Assembly (NCBI GenBank): GCA_038241115.1
Contig: JBBRGA010000098.1
Location: 1 to 12,735, forward strand
Direction of reading: 5' to 3'
Length of the DNA: 12,735 bases
Source: JANYJJ01 sp038241115
GTDB lineage: Bacteria > Pseudomonadota > Gammaproteobacteria > Burkholderiales > Burkholderiaceae_C
Under the pieces are notes generated by a model, which saw only the letters and a program-made list of their open reading frames with translations, was not told where the DNA came from and did not search any database. A program made the position numbers and the translations under genes. Every line of letters starts with the position of its first letter. The stretch's first letter is position 1. Below, one piece after another: positions 12,656 to 12,735 of the stretch.

Positions 12656-12735
12656 TGGATGCACAGCGTGTCGTCTGACAGACGCGGCGCGCACAAATGC
12701 CTAAGCTCACCTGCGTGGGTCGGAGGCGCAACAGG

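Noticed and set aside
12672..12684. Hairpin after the hydroxylase as an intrinsic terminator
   Set aside because: The stem has only 5 bp and there is no T-tract on either side.

Overview
The window reads as chromosomal DNA of a high-GC betaproteobacterium, most likely a Burkholderiales member. The evidence is the protein families present (DUF3562, a Burkholderiales-style Crp/Fnr protein, a flocculation-type PEP-CTERM protein), Shine-Dalgarno use and codon choice. The organism is named by inference only; there is no rRNA or other taxonomic marker here. I see no tRNA, CRISPR array, insertion sequence or phage gene.

Layout. Bases 1-375 (minus) hold the N-terminal part of a secreted protein resembling the flocculation-associated PEP-CTERM protein PepA, cut by the left edge. 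Bases 595-1797 (minus) encode a nitroreductase-like flavoprotein. Bases 2035-2256 (plus) encode a small DUF3562 protein. Bases 2334-5287 are a sulfide/persulfide island: a BigR/SqrR-type ArsR repressor, two half-size YeeE/YedE membrane proteins and a DUF599 membrane protein on the minus strand, diverging from a persulfide dioxygenase-like metallo-hydrolase on the plus strand. Bases 5335-11804 are a tightly packed minus-strand run: Crp/Fnr regulator, MlaE-type permease with an N-terminal STAS-like region, MlaF-type ATPase, MlaD/MCE protein, auxiliary lipoprotein, FeeM-type N-acyltransferase and ThiF/E1-like adenylyltransferase. Bases 11978-12655 (plus) encode a histidine-rich fatty acid hydroxylase/sterol desaturase-family membrane protein, divergent from the Crp gene.

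Two regulatory layers can be read directly. In the sulfide island, two adjacent inverted repeats of matching design (4324-4353) lie across both divergent sigma-70 promoters, as expected for a persulfide-responsive repressor. Elsewhere, a palindrome close to TGTGC-N6-GCACA, which has the geometry of a CRP site, occurs in the intergenic regions before pepA, the nitroreductase, the FeeM gene and the crp gene, with a weaker copy before DUF3562. For the first four, a -10-like hexamer begins 30 or 31 bases from the palindrome centre, the class II CRP arrangement. This suggests that the Crp/Fnr protein encoded here controls itself and the surrounding genes as one regulon.

Working model (inference): the FeeM acyltransferase, ThiF-like enzyme and nitroreductase form a small pathway making or modifying an acylated product. 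The ThiF plus nitroreductase pair recalls the single-chain ThiF-nitroreductase proteins of the mycobacterial Rv1355c type. The hydroxylase may act on the acyl chain, the MCE/ABC system may move the lipid across the envelope, and the PEP-CTERM protein ties the locus to surface or floc biology. The sulfide island, which lacks the palindrome, looks like an independent insertion between the nitroreductase and its presumed partners.
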